Source of the DNA: Skermanella mucosa | GTDB lineage: Bacteria; Pseudomonadota; Alphaproteobacteria; Azospirillales; Azospirillaceae | Length of the DNA stretch: 64,000 bases | Direction: 5' to 3' | NCBI RefSeq assembly: GCF_016765655.2 | Contig: NZ_CP086106.1 | Coordinates: 404,001-468,000, forward strand | In this document: piece after piece, positions 55,796-64,000 of the stretch | Layout: every line of letters starts with the position of its first letter | How positions within the stretch are numbered: the stretch's first letter is position 1 | Notes under the pieces: generated by a model | What the model was told of the DNA's origin: nothing | What the model saw: the letters and a program-made list of their open reading frames with translations, nothing else | The model's database searches: none | Made by a program: the position numbers and the translations under genes

Positions 55796-57628
55796 TCAGC
55801 TCGCCTCGGCCTGCTTCTGGGCGCGCTTGCGCTCGTTGGGGTCGAGGTGGCGCTTGCGCAGCCGGATCGACTTCGGCGTCACTTCCAGCAGCTCGTCGTC
55901 GGCGATGTAGGACATCGCCTTCTCCAGCGTCATCACGATCGGGTTGGTCAGGCGGACCGCCTCGTCCTTGCCGGCGGCGCGGATGTTGGTCAGCTGCTTG
56001 CCCTTGAGGACGTTGACTTCCAGGTCGTTGCCGCGGGTGTGCTCGCCGATGATCATGCCCTGGTAGACCGGGACGCCCGGCTCGATCATCATCGGGCCGC
56101 GGTCTTCCAGGTTCCACAGGGCATAGGCCACCGCGGTGCCGTCGCCGTTGGAGATCAGCACGCCGGTGTGGCGCGACGCGATCGGACCCTTGTACGGGGC
56201 GTAGCCGTGGAACAGCCGGTTCATCAGGCCGGTGCCGCGGGTGTCCGTCAGGAACTCGCTCTGATAGCCGATCAGGCCGCGCGACGGCACGTGGAACACC
56301 AGGCGCGACTTGCCGGCGCCCGAAGGCTTCATCTCGATCAGGTCGCCCTTGCGCTCGGAGACCTTCTGGACGACGGTTCCGGAGAACTCCTCGTCCACGT
56401 CGATCACCACTTCCTCGATCGGCTCCTGGCGCTGGCCGGTGATCGGGTCGCTCTGGAACAGCACGCGCGGGCGGGAGATCGACAGCTCGAACCCTTCGCG
56501 GCGCATGGTCTCGATCAGGATGCCGAGCTGAAGCTCGCCGCGGCCGGCGACCTCGTAGGCGTCGGTGCCGTCGGTCTCGCTGACCTTCAGCGCCACGTTG
56601 CCCTCGACCTCGCGGAACAGCCGGTCGCGGATCATGCGGCTGGTCACCTTGTCGCCCTCGCGTCCGGCCAGCGGGCTGTCGTTGACCGAGAAGGTCATCG
56701 CCAGCGTCGGCGGGTCGATCGGCTGGGCCGGCAGGGCGGTCTCGACGCCGGGATCGCAGATGGTGTCGGCGACGGTTGCCTTGGTCAGGCCGGCGATGGC
56801 GACGATGTCGCCCGCCTGGGCCTCGTCGACGCCGACCCGCTCCAGGCCGCGGAAGGCCAGCAGCTTGGAGATGCGACCGGTCTCGATCACCTTGCCGTCG
56901 CGGGACAGCGCCTTGATCTGCATGTTGGCGCGGGCGGTGCCGGTCTCGATGCGGCCGGTCAGGATGCGGCCCAGATAGGGGTTCGCCTCCAGCGTCGTCA
57001 CCAGCATGGTGAAGTTGGCGTCGTCCTTGTTGGCGGCGACCTTGGGAGCGGGAACGTGCCGGCGGACCAACTCGAACAGCGGCTTCATGTCGACCCGCTC
57101 GGCTTCCAGGCTCTCCGCCGCCCAGCCGTTGCGGCCCGAGGCGAACAGCGTCGGGAAATCGAGCTGCTCGTCGCTGGCTTCCAGCGCCGCGAACAGATCG
57201 AACACCTCGTCATGGACCTCGTGCGGACGGGCGTCCGGGCGGTCCACCTTGTTGATCACGACGATCGGGCGCAGGCCCAGCTTCAGCGCCTTGCCGACCA
57301 CGAACTTGGTCTGGGGCAGCGGGCCCTCGGCCGCGTCCACCAGCACCACGACGCCGTCGACCATGCTCAGGATGCGCTCGACCTCGCCGCCGAAGTCGGC
57401 GTGGCCGGGGGTGTCGACGATGTTGATCCGGGTGCCGTCCCACAGGACGGACGTGCACTTGGCAAGGATGGTGATGCCGCGCTCACGTTCCAGGTCGTTG
57501 CTGTCCATCGCCCGTTCGGCGACCTGCTGGTTCTCGCGAAACGAACCGGACTGGCGAAGCAACACGTCGACAAGGGTGGTCTTGCCATGGTCGACGTGCG
57601 CGATGATGGCGATATTCCGCAGATCCAT
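55796..57628 (-). CDS. typA: Ribosome-associated GTPase TypA/BipA
   Basis: 610-residue translational GTPase. The G domain shows [31 protein letters not shown] and [10 protein letters not shown], followed by EF-Tu-like domain 2, EF-G-like domains and the BipA-specific C-terminal domain ([20 protein letters not shown]). It assists 50S assembly and stress adaptation. ATG 57628 has AGAGAAG upstream; the long frame to 58108 is not used. A terminator follows at 55765-55741 and a promoter candidate lies about 115 bases upstream. Confidence 0.96.
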   Translation of the reverse strand: MDLRNIAIIAHVDHGKTTLVDVLLRQSGSFRENQQVAERAMDSNDLERERGITILAKCTSVLWDGTRINIVDTPGHADFGGEVERILSMVDGVVVLVDAAEGPLPQTKFVVGKALKLGLRPIVVINKVDRPDARPHEVHDEVFDLFAALEASDEQLDFPTLFASGRNGWAAESLEAERVDMKPLFELVRRHVPAPKVAANKDDANFTMLVTTLEANPYLGRILTGRIETGTARANMQIKALSRDGKVIETGRISKLLAFRGLERVGVDEAQAGDIVAIAGLTKATVADTICDPGVETALPAQPIDPPTLAMTFSVNDSPLAGREGDKVTSRMIRDRLFREVEGNVALKVSETDGTDAYEVAGRGELQLGILIETMRREGFELSISRPRVLFQSDPITGQRQEPIEEVVIDVDEEFSGTVVQKVSERKGDLIEMKPSGAGKSRLVFHVPSRGLIGYQSEFLTDTRGTGLMNRLFHGYAPYKGPIASRHTGVLISNGDGTAVAYALWNLEDRGPMMIEPGVPVYQGMIIGEHTRGNDLEVNVLKGKQLTNIRAAGKDEAVRLTNPIVMTLEKAMSYIADDELLEVTPKSIRLRKRHLDPNERKRAQKQAEAS

Positions 57629-57962
57629 ACCGAACTTCTCTGATGTCCCGGGTTGAGCCGCGGCGTACCGCGGGCAAACAAAAATGCCCGGATAAACACC
57701 TGGAGAATGGATCGCAGCCCTTCTCAGTGCCCGGGTCATGTTGCGGCGCAGTATACAGTTTGCGCCATGAACTACAAGCGGAACCGCCTGCGGCCATCTG
57801 TTCACAGAATGGCAGGCCGTCCCGCCTGGAAGCTTAGAATGGGGAGGGAACCCAACGGTTTCAAGGGCAAGTCCCGAAAACCCGCCCGTATGGGGGGTTG
57901 CCTTAAGGAACATCGTCCGGCACCACTGTGTTTGCCAACCACCGTTCGAACGGAGAGACCCC
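57629..57962. other. Divergent gap between typA and tamA
   Basis: About 330 bases. It holds the typA promoter candidate described separately and the GGAGAG ribosome site for tamA at 57952-57957. The frame of tamA stays open through this whole gap, but there is no ATG, GTG or TTG in phase. Confidence 0.4.
57745..57777 (-). promoter_or_regulatory. Possible typA promoter with an overlapping dyad
   Basis: On the minus strand TTGTAG (57777-57772), 16-base spacer, TATACT (57755-57750). The dyad GGCGCA (57745-57750) and TGCGCC (57761-57766) overlaps the -10 and spacer and may be a regulator site. The leader to the typA ATG would be about 115 bases. Confidence 0.35.
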
Positions 57963-59861
57963 CTGAAGTCCGGCCTGCCCCCTTTCCGCAGTTCCAAGCG
58001 CCTTGCCAGACCTCCCGGTGGACTGCCCGGTGGGCTGCGGCCCCGCTCCCGGGCGGCCATCACGCGCGGCGTCATCGGCTTGGCCCTGATCCTCGCGGTG
58101 GGCGGCATCGTCGCGGCGCCGGTCGTGGCGCAGCAGACTCCCTACGAGGTCAGCCTGACCGGGGTGGAGGACGGATCGCTCCGGGAACTGCTGGAGGGCA
58201 CGGCGACCCTGTTCCGCCTGGCCGAGCAGCCGCCGCCGAGCCCGATCGGCCTGCGCCGCCGGGCCGACGCCGATCGGGAACGGCTCCAGACGGCCCTGCG
58301 CTCGGTGGGATACTACGATGCCCGGGTCGAGATCGCGGTCGATACCTCGGTGGAACCCGCCAAGGTGGCGGTGACCGTGACGCCGGGGCCGGTCTACCGG
58401 TTCGACCGCATCGCCGTGGCCGGAGCCGGCGGCACGCCGCTCGAAGGAGCCCCGATCACCGCCGAGGACATCGGCATCCAGGTCGGCGACCCCGCCCTGT
58501 CGGCGACCGTCGTCGATGCCGAGACCCGGCTGACCGGCCAGCTGGCAGCGCGCGGCTTCGCCTTCGCCAAGATCGCCGAGCGCCGCGCCGTGGTCGACCA
58601 CGAGGCCCGGACCATGGACGTGACCTATACGGTCGATCCGGGACCGTTGACCCGCTTCGGGGAGGTCAGCGTCGAGGGGTTGGACCAGGTCTATGAACAG
58701 CTCGTGCGCAACCGGATCCCCTGGGACCAGGGCGAGGAGTACCGGCCGGACGCGATCGAGGACGCCCGGCAGTCGATCTCCGACCTCAACGTGTTCTCGT
58801 CGGTCCGGGTCGGGCTGGCGCGCGAACCCGGGCCGGACGGGGTGACTCCGGTGACCGTCACCGTCGAGGAGCGGCCGCGCCGGGTGATCGGTGCCGGCTT
58901 CAGCTATTCGACCGAGGACGGCTTCGCGACCAACGTCTATTGGGGCCACCGCAACCTGTTCGGCGGCGCCGAACAGTTCCGACTGTCCGCCACCGTTTCG
59001 CGGATCGGCGAGAACGACCTGACCGATACCGAGGCCCGGCTGAACGCGAACTTCCGCAAGCCGGATTTCCTGACCTTGAACCAGGCGCTGATCCTGGACG
59101 CGAGCCTGATCCGCGAGCGGCCCGATGCCTATGATCGCGACGCCATCGTGCTGTCGGCCCTGCTGGAGCGCGAGCTGAGCGACCGGTTGACGGTATCCGG
59201 CGGCGTCACGCTCGAACAGTCGCGGGTCGTCGATCCGCCGGACACGACCACCGAGAGCACCCTGGTGGGCGTCCCGCTGACGCTCCGGTACGATACCACC
59301 AACGATCTGCTCAACCCGACCAGCGGGTTCCGCACCGATCTGCTCCTGACGCCCTATCAGCAGATCGGCGGCGCCGACGCGGCCTTCACCATCGCCCGCC
59401 TCACCAACAGCGCCTATTACGATTTCCGCGGGGACGGATGGTACGTCGCGGCGGGGCGGCTGTCGGTCGGCAGCATCTTCGGTTCCAGCACCACGGACAT
59501 TCCGGCGGACAAGCGTTTCTATGCCGGCGGCGGCGGCTCGATTCGCGGTTACGGCTTCCAGGATGTCGGACCGCGCGACGCGTCCGGCGATCCTGCGGGC
59601 GGGCGCAGCCTGATCGAGGTCGGCGCGGAGATGCGGGTCAAGGTGACCGATACCATCGGCATCGTTCCCTTCATCGACGGTGGCAACGTTTACGAGAACT
59701 CGACGCCGGACTTCTCCGAAGAGCTGCGCTGGGGCGCCGGCATCGGCGCCCGCTACTATACCGGATTCGGCCCCCTGCGGCTGGACGTGGCCGTGCCCCT
59801 GAACAAGCGGCCCGGCGATTCCAGCTGGCAGCTCTATATCAGCATCGGACAGGCCTTTTAG
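57963..59861 (+). CDS. tamA: Outer-membrane assembly protein TamA (BamA/TamA family), start uncertain
   Basis: About 632 residues if started at CTG 57963. POTRA domains (about 60-340) precede a 16-strand beta barrel ending VAVPLNKRPGDSSWQLYISI, with the terminal GQAF. TamA with TamB inserts autotransporters and similar barrels. The only in-frame standard start is TTG 58080, but it has no ribosome site and would drop the Arg-rich region (SRAAITRGVIG) that forms the n-region of the signal sequence ALILAVGGIVAAPVVAQQ. CTG 57963 has GGAGAG five bases upstream and gives a complete signal, so it is preferred. No tamB gene follows. Confidence 0.8.
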   Translation: MKSGLPPFRSSKRLARPPGGLPGGLRPRSRAAITRGVIGLALILAVGGIVAAPVVAQQTPYEVSLTGVEDGSLRELLEGTATLFRLAEQPPPSPIGLRRRADADRERLQTALRSVGYYDARVEIAVDTSVEPAKVAVTVTPGPVYRFDRIAVAGAGGTPLEGAPITAEDIGIQVGDPALSATVVDAETRLTGQLAARGFAFAKIAERRAVVDHEARTMDVTYTVDPGPLTRFGEVSVEGLDQVYEQLVRNRIPWDQGEEYRPDAIEDARQSISDLNVFSSVRVGLAREPGPDGVTPVTVTVEERPRRVIGAGFSYSTEDGFATNVYWGHRNLFGGAEQFRLSATVSRIGENDLTDTEARLNANFRKPDFLTLNQALILDASLIRERPDAYDRDAIVLSALLERELSDRLTVSGGVTLEQSRVVDPPDTTTESTLVGVPLTLRYDTTNDLLNPTSGFRTDLLLTPYQQIGGADAAFTIARLTNSAYYDFRGDGWYVAAGRLSVGSIFGSSTTDIPADKRFYAGGGGSIRGYGFQDVGPRDASGDPAGGRSLIEVGAEMRVKVTDTIGIVPFIDGGNVYENSTPDFSEELRWGAGIGARYYTGFGPLRLDVAVPLNKRPGDSSWQLYISIGQAF

Positions 59862-59913
59862 GGCCGCGGCTCTGCTATGATCCGGATGCGGGGAGGCAGT
59901 TCGGGTCACGCCA

Positions 59914-61236
59914 GTGTTGCGACACCATCTTGCTGAATTTTACTATATCGAACGGCTGCGGGAAGACCTGCCGCGCTGGGTAGAGCGGGGCTGGATCCGC
60001 CCGGAGGACGCGGAAGCGGCCCTGGCCGACGCGAAGGCGGCGCGGCTTCGGCGGATCGCGCTGCCCAACCTGCTGGCGCTGTTCGGTACCATCCTCGTCG
60101 CGGTGGGCGCGTTCCTGTTCATCGCGGCCAATTGGCAGGGCATGGGGCGCCTGGCCAAGCTTGCCGTGCTGTTCGGATCGCTCTGGGGGACGCACGCCGC
60201 CGCCTGGGCCGCGCTGCGGGCCGGCATGGGCCGCTTCGCCGAGGCGCTGCTGCTGTTCGGCGTGCTTCTGTTCGGCGTGGGCATCATGCTGGTCGGGCAG
60301 ATCTATCACCTGCCCGCGGATCCGCCCGCCGGCGTCCTGATGTGGGCGCTGGGCGCGATCCTGGCGGCGTGGGCCTGGCCCAGCGAGTGGGCGGCGTGCG
60401 CCGCGCTGGCCCTGGTGACGGTCTGGTTCAGCCTGGCCGCCCCCGATTCTCCCCTGCCGGTCTTTCTTCCGTTCATCCCGGTCTGGGCAGCACTGCTGCC
60501 GCCGATCCTGCGCATGCGCTGGATCATCGGTTATCATGCCGCCCTGGCGTCGCTGGCCTGGTTCATCCTGGTGACCCTGGCATCGCTGTTCTCCACCGCC
60601 GACGCGGCGGAGGGGGATGTGTTGCGGCTGGGCAGTGCCATCTCGGCGGCGCTGCTGGCCGTCGGCGGCGTCCTGTCGGGCCGGCCCCTGACGGCGGAGT
60701 TCGGGACGCCCCTGGAACGGCTCGCGCTGATGGGCCTCGTCGTGGGCGCGTCGCTGCTGGCGCTGCCGGCGCTTCAGACCGACCTGTCCGCCATCGGCGA
60801 GCCGGCCTGGGCCGGACTGGCTTTGCCGCCCCTGCTGGTCGCGGCGGCGGGGGCCGCGGTGGTCTGGCGCCGGGACGGCGGACTGCTGGCCGGTGGCGCC
60901 GCGGCGCTGGCCGCCATCCTGCTCGCCGACGCGCTGGTTCCGCCGGAGAGCCACGGGATCTCGCTGATCCTGCTGAACCTGGTCCTGGTCGGGGCGCTGA
61001 TCGGCATGATCGCCGAGGGATATCGCCGCGAGGACCGCTTCACAGTCAACCTGGGCTTCCTGGCCTTCGCGCTGACCCTGCTGCGGCTCTATTTCGACAC
61101 CTTCTGGCTGCTGCTGGACCGGGCGCTGTTCTTCATCTTCGGCGGACTGCTTGTCATGGCGCTGGGATGGCTGTTCGAGCGCAAGCGCCGGCTGCTGGTC
61201 GGCGGCGGGGGCAGCAAACGGAGTGCCGCGGCATGA
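59914..61236 (+). CDS. DUF2157 membrane protein
   Basis: 440-residue protein with an N-terminal cytoplasmic helix (FYYIERLREDLPRWVERGWI) typical of DUF2157, then about 11-12 membrane spans. The starting GTG at 59914 has only a distant GGGGAGG (59890-59896). It overlaps the next gene as ATGA. DUF2157 and GDYXXLXY proteins are commonly encoded as a pair; the function is not known. Confidence 0.83.
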   Translation: MLRHHLAEFYYIERLREDLPRWVERGWIRPEDAEAALADAKAARLRRIALPNLLALFGTILVAVGAFLFIAANWQGMGRLAKLAVLFGSLWGTHAAAWAALRAGMGRFAEALLLFGVLLFGVGIMLVGQIYHLPADPPAGVLMWALGAILAAWAWPSEWAACAALALVTVWFSLAAPDSPLPVFLPFIPVWAALLPPILRMRWIIGYHAALASLAWFILVTLASLFSTADAAEGDVLRLGSAISAALLAVGGVLSGRPLTAEFGTPLERLALMGLVVGASLLALPALQTDLSAIGEPAWAGLALPPLLVAAAGAAVVWRRDGGLLAGGAAALAAILLADALVPPESHGISLILLNLVLVGALIGMIAEGYRREDRFTVNLGFLAFALTLLRLYFDTFWLLLDRALFFIFGGLLVMALGWLFERKRRLLVGGGGSKRSAAA

Positions 61237-61823
61237 CCCGCGGCGGACGCCTGCTGACCCTGGCGCTGGCGCAGACCGCCGTGCTGGCCGGCCTGATCGG
61301 CTTCCGGCAATGGACGCTGGAGACCGGGACCCCGGTCGTGCTGTCGATCCGCCCGGTCGATCCGCGCTCGCTGTTCCAGGGCGACTATGTCGAGTTCAGC
61401 TACGACATCGGGAACCTCCGCCTGGACCGGCTGGTCGGCGACGACGACCTGGAGAGGGGCGAGACGGTCTACGTGGACATCCAGCCGGGCCGCCCCGCCT
61501 GGCAGGCCACCGGCGTCTGGCGCCGGCGCCCGGCCGCGACGCCGACCGGCGTCGTCCTTCGCGGACAGGTCAGATGGGTGGCCGAGCAGCAGTGCGAGGA
61601 GTCCGGCTCCGGGGAATCCGCCGCGATCGTCCCCTGCCGCATCGCCGGCATCCGCTACGGCATCGAGGACTACTTCGTCCCGGAAGGGACGGGAGCCGCC
61701 CTGGAGCGCCCGGAGGAGGGCGAGCGGATCGACATCCGCGTCGCGGTCAACCGGGCCGGCACGCCGGCGATTTCGGCCATCCTGGTCAACGGCGAGGTCC
61801 GCCACCAGGAGGGGTTGTTCTGA
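61233..61823 (+). CDS. GDYXXLXY-domain membrane-anchored protein
   Basis: 196 residues. One N-terminal span (LLTLALAQTAVLAGLIGF) precedes an extracytoplasmic domain whose landmark is FQGDYVEFSYDIGNL, matching GDYXXLXY, and FVPEGTGAALERP follows. Two Cys (QQCEESG and VPCRIAG) could form a disulfide. The ATG overlaps the DUF2157 stop by four bases, so they form one operon. Confidence 0.85.
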   Translation: MTRGGRLLTLALAQTAVLAGLIGFRQWTLETGTPVVLSIRPVDPRSLFQGDYVEFSYDIGNLRLDRLVGDDDLERGETVYVDIQPGRPAWQATGVWRRRPAATPTGVVLRGQVRWVAEQQCEESGSGESAAIVPCRIAGIRYGIEDYFVPEGTGAALERPEEGERIDIRVAVNRAGTPAISAILVNGEVRHQEGLF

Positions 61824-61914
61824 GGGTTCCGCTGCCGGCCTGCGGCCCCGGTGCGGAGGGGCGGCGTCCCGCCGCCCAAGGTGCGCGGGACGCGCACCCT
61901 CCCACGAGGCGCCA

Positions 61915-62628
61915 TCACATCTTCTCCGGCAGCTTGAACGCCTCCTTGCGCTCGCTGTAGCGGTCGACCAGATAATCGGCCCGGTCGCGCAGCAGCCAGG
62001 TGAAGCGCACAAGCTCCTCCATCACGTCCACCACCCGGTCGTAGAGCGGCCCTGGAAGCATCCGGCCGGCCTCGTCGAACTGCTCGTAGGCCTTCGGCAC
62101 GCTCGACTGGTTGGGGATGGTGACCATGCGCATCCAGCGGCCCAGGATGCGCAGCGTGTTCACCGCGTTGAAGCTCTGCGAACCGCCGGAGACCTGCATC
62201 ACCGCCAGGGTGCGGCCCTGGGTCGGCCGGACCGAGCCCTCCGACAGGGGGAGCCAGTCGATCTGGTTCTTGAACACGCCGGTCACGGTCCCGTGCATCT
62301 CGGGGCTGCACCAGACCTGGCCTTCCGACCAGATCGACAGGTCCCGCAATTCCCGCACCTTGGGATGGTCGGGGCCGACGCTGTTGGCCATCGGCAGCTC
62401 GCGCGGGTCGAAGATGCGCGTCTCGGCCCCCATCGCCCGCAGCAGCCGATCCGCCTCCTCGACCAGCAGCCGGCTGTAGGAGCGCTCCCGCAGCGATCCG
62501 TAGAGCAGCAGGATGCGCGGCGGATGGGTCATCCGCGCGGCCGGTTCCAGCCGCGCGGGGTCGGGCTGCCTCAGCAGTTCCGGCTTGAGGGCGGGCAGCG
62601 TGTCGGGGGGAGGGGCGAGGTCATCCAT
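61915..62628 (-). CDS. arsH: Arsenical resistance flavoprotein ArsH
   Basis: 237-residue NADPH-dependent FMN reductase associated with arsenic resistance. The FMN phosphate loop is [15 protein letters not shown], followed by [18 protein letters not shown] and [20 protein letters not shown]. Family length is about 230-240. It overlaps arsC by eight bases. No arsR, arsB or acr3 gene is in the window; the pair may be all that remains here or other ars genes may lie elsewhere. Confidence 0.93.
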   Translation of the reverse strand: MDDLAPPPDTLPALKPELLRQPDPARLEPAARMTHPPRILLLYGSLRERSYSRLLVEEADRLLRAMGAETRIFDPRELPMANSVGPDHPKVRELRDLSIWSEGQVWCSPEMHGTVTGVFKNQIDWLPLSEGSVRPTQGRTLAVMQVSGGSQSFNAVNTLRILGRWMRMVTIPNQSSVPKAYEQFDEAGRMLPGPLYDRVVDVMEELVRFTWLLRDRADYLVDRYSERKEAFKLPEKM

Positions 62629-63055
62629 GGCCCGGTCCGATCCGGCGGCCCTGCTCGTCCACGACAGGCTCGCCGTCCTCCTTGGCGAAGGCGCCCCGCT
62701 GCGGCGAGGGCAGGATGTCCAGCACGGTTTCCGACGGGCGGCACAGCTTCACGCCCAGGGGAGTGACGACGATCGGGCGATTGATCAGGATCGGGTGCGC
62801 CATCATGGCGTCGAGCAGCCGGTCGTCGTCCAGGTCCGGATCGTCCAGGCCCAGCTCGTCGTAGGGCGTGCCTTTCCGGCGCAGCACGTCGCGCACGGCC
62901 ACGCCCATCCGGCGGATCAGGTCCTTCAGCTCGTCGCGGCTTGGCGGCGACTTCAGGTACTCGATCACCACCGGCTCCTCCCCGCTGTTGCGGATCAAGG
63001 CCAGGGTGTTGCGCGAGGTGCCGCACTTGGGGTTGTGGTAGATCGTGACGGTCAC
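62621..63055 (-). CDS. arsC: Glutaredoxin-dependent arsenate reductase ArsC
   Basis: 144-residue reductase of the thioredoxin-fold ArsC class. The catalytic Cys11 is in [14 protein letters not shown], and the arginine-bearing region [18 protein letters not shown] is present. It reduces arsenate to arsenite using glutaredoxin. GTG 63055 has AGGA five bases upstream and begins directly at the domain; an ATG at 63076 would add seven residues. It is co-oriented with arsH and probably in one operon. Confidence 0.92.
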   Translation of the reverse strand: MTVTIYHNPKCGTSRNTLALIRNSGEEPVVIEYLKSPPSRDELKDLIRRMGVAVRDVLRRKGTPYDELGLDDPDLDDDRLLDAMMAHPILINRPIVVTPLGVKLCRPSETVLDILPSPQRGAFAKEDGEPVVDEQGRRIGPGHG

Positions 63056-63088
63056 GAGTCCTGCTCCCGTAGCCAAGTCCGCGGGCGG

Positions 63089-64000
63089 TCAGTTCTGCGC
63101 CGGCGGCGATGCCGGCGGCGCCGGCTGGCCGGCCTGGGGCGGCTGTTCCGAACCGAGCTTGCGGACGACCTGGGTCAGCCCGTCGCGCGCCTTCCTGGCC
63201 AGCTCCACGTCGGCGTCGGACGCCTCGTGGAAGAAGACGTTGAAGACGTTGTCCTGGCTCTTGAAGAACAGGATCGCGACGTTGATCTTGCCCTCGGGCG
63301 GGGTGCAGGTGACCATGGCGGTCCGCAGGGTCACGCGCGGCAGGGTCTCGACCGCGGCGGGATCGGCGTTGAACTCACCGCCGCAACGCTGCTTCAGGGC
63401 GTCCAGGTAGTTGGTCGTGAGCGTCGCGAAATCCGCGTCCGGCGGGGCCCGGTGACCGCGCACGCCGCCGAATACCGGTCCCAGCCGCCACGCGAAATCG
63501 GCCGGGCGGCGGTCCTCCGGGACGTTCGCCAGCGACAGCGGCACCGCCTGGCGCAGGCCGGCGGCGTCGAGCAGCGCCCGTAGCCCTTCCGGCAGGATGA
63601 CCGCGACCGGCTTGGCGCCGCCCTGGGCGCCCGGCTTCGGCCCGCCCCCCGAGACCCCCTGCTGGACGCAGCTGCGCAGGTCGCCCAGCGCCTTGGCCGT
63701 ACCGCGGAGCTGGAAGATCGCCGTGTCGGTCGGCCCCTGCATGATCAGGCGGCTACCCTTGCGCATGCCCTCGTACAGCTCGTCGTCCTTGCCGGTGGGG
63801 ACCACCAGCAGGTCCGGCTCCATCGCGACGGCGGTGAAGTTCCGCCTGAGCGTCTCGTCGACCCGGACGCTCATGGGGAACTTGGTCCCCTGGGTCATGC
63901 CGGCGCCGGGGATGCCGATCAGGATGTTGGTCTCCCCGTTGGGATTGCGGGCGAACACCAGGGCCAGCTTGTTGTCGAAGCGGTTCTCCGCGACGCAATA
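63089..64000 (-). CDS. Hypothetical envelope protein, N-terminus outside the window
   Basis: The frame runs past base 64000, so the protein is partial; 303 residues are visible. The sequence CVAENRFDNKLALVFARNPN with the later IPGAGMTQGTKFPMSVRVDE resembles repeats of invasion-associated-locus-B-like proteins, with several Cys (TCTPPEG, RSCVQQG). A second, similar-length half follows a Gly/Pro linker (VSGGGPKPGAQGGAKP). The C-terminus is a Pro/Ala/Gln tail. Likely secreted or periplasmic; the family assignment is tentative. Confidence 0.6.
   Translation of the reverse strand, partial: YCVAENRFDNKLALVFARNPNGETNILIGIPGAGMTQGTKFPMSVRVDETLRRNFTAVAMEPDLLVVPTGKDDELYEGMRKGSRLIMQGPTDTAIFQLRGTAKALGDLRSCVQQGVSGGGPKPGAQGGAKPVAVILPEGLRALLDAAGLRQAVPLSLANVPEDRRPADFAWRLGPVFGGVRGHRAPPDADFATLTTNYLDALKQRCGGEFNADPAAVETLPRVTLRTAMVTCTPPEGKINVAILFFKSQDNVFNVFFHEASDADVELARKARDGLTQVVRKLGSEQPPQAGQPAPPASPPAQN

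Overview
The window is high-GC chromosomal DNA whose gene content fits an alphaproteobacterium of the Rhodospirillales (Azospirillum/Skermanella type). The reasons are the aa3 oxidase cluster with ctaB, ctaG, DUF983 and SURF1, a bacteriophytochrome with its own heme oxygenase, a PrtD/PrtE-type type I secretion pair, DUF1127 and DUF3618 proteins, and flagellar mot genes. The assignment rests on recognising families by eye; no database was searched. Genes are dense, on both strands, and often overlap by 4 to 20 bases. No rRNA, tRNA, phage, IS element or CRISPR array was seen.

Layout. 0-8.6 kb: the end of xerD, a GAF-PAS hybrid histidine kinase, an endonuclease III, and a glyoxylate/hydroxyacid locus (PLP aminotransferase divergent from an FAD/Fe-S dehydrogenase plus GntR regulator). 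8.6-13.7 kb: a type I secretion ABC transporter and adaptor, then an exopolysaccharide sugar transferase beyond a 540-base gap. 13.7-21.6 kb: a minus-strand run ending in a queuosine cluster (queA-tgt-queF-queG) with the divergent precursor transporter yhhQ, a Ca/Na antiporter, a Vat-like acetyltransferase and a Sel1 protein. 21.6-30 kb: a RES/Xre toxin-antitoxin pair, an Atm1-type ABC exporter, heme oxygenase plus bacteriophytochrome, MeaB and a DUF1223 protein.

30-37.2 kb: envelope and stress-type genes: a 76-aa membrane protein behind a strong promoter, an SGNH hydrolase, an OpgC protein, a DUF3618 protein, a long coiled-coil membrane protein, a ferritin-like protein, an orphan receiver protein and a 63-aa protein. 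37.2-44.2 kb: the cytochrome c oxidase cluster coxB-ctaD-ctaB-(49-aa gene)-ctaG-ctaE-DUF983-SURF1, with possible FNR-like control upstream. 44.2-52 kb: an M32 carboxypeptidase, GNAT and DUF1127 genes divergent from a LysR regulator, divergent motB and motA, and a C-terminal processing protease. 51.6-64 kb: a NitT/TauT-type ABC operon, a WD40-cytochrome c fusion, typA, tamA, the DUF2157/GDYXXLXY pair, arsC-arsH and a partial secreted or envelope protein.

The main points for follow-up are probable CTG start codons (DUF983, tamA), likely leaderless queA and heme oxygenase genes, a 49-aa gene inside the oxidase operon, two intergenic inverted-repeat structures (one with a further half copy at 8.6 kb), a typA terminator inside the end of the neighbouring gene, and several small or orphan genes. 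No convincing wholly new multi-gene system was found.
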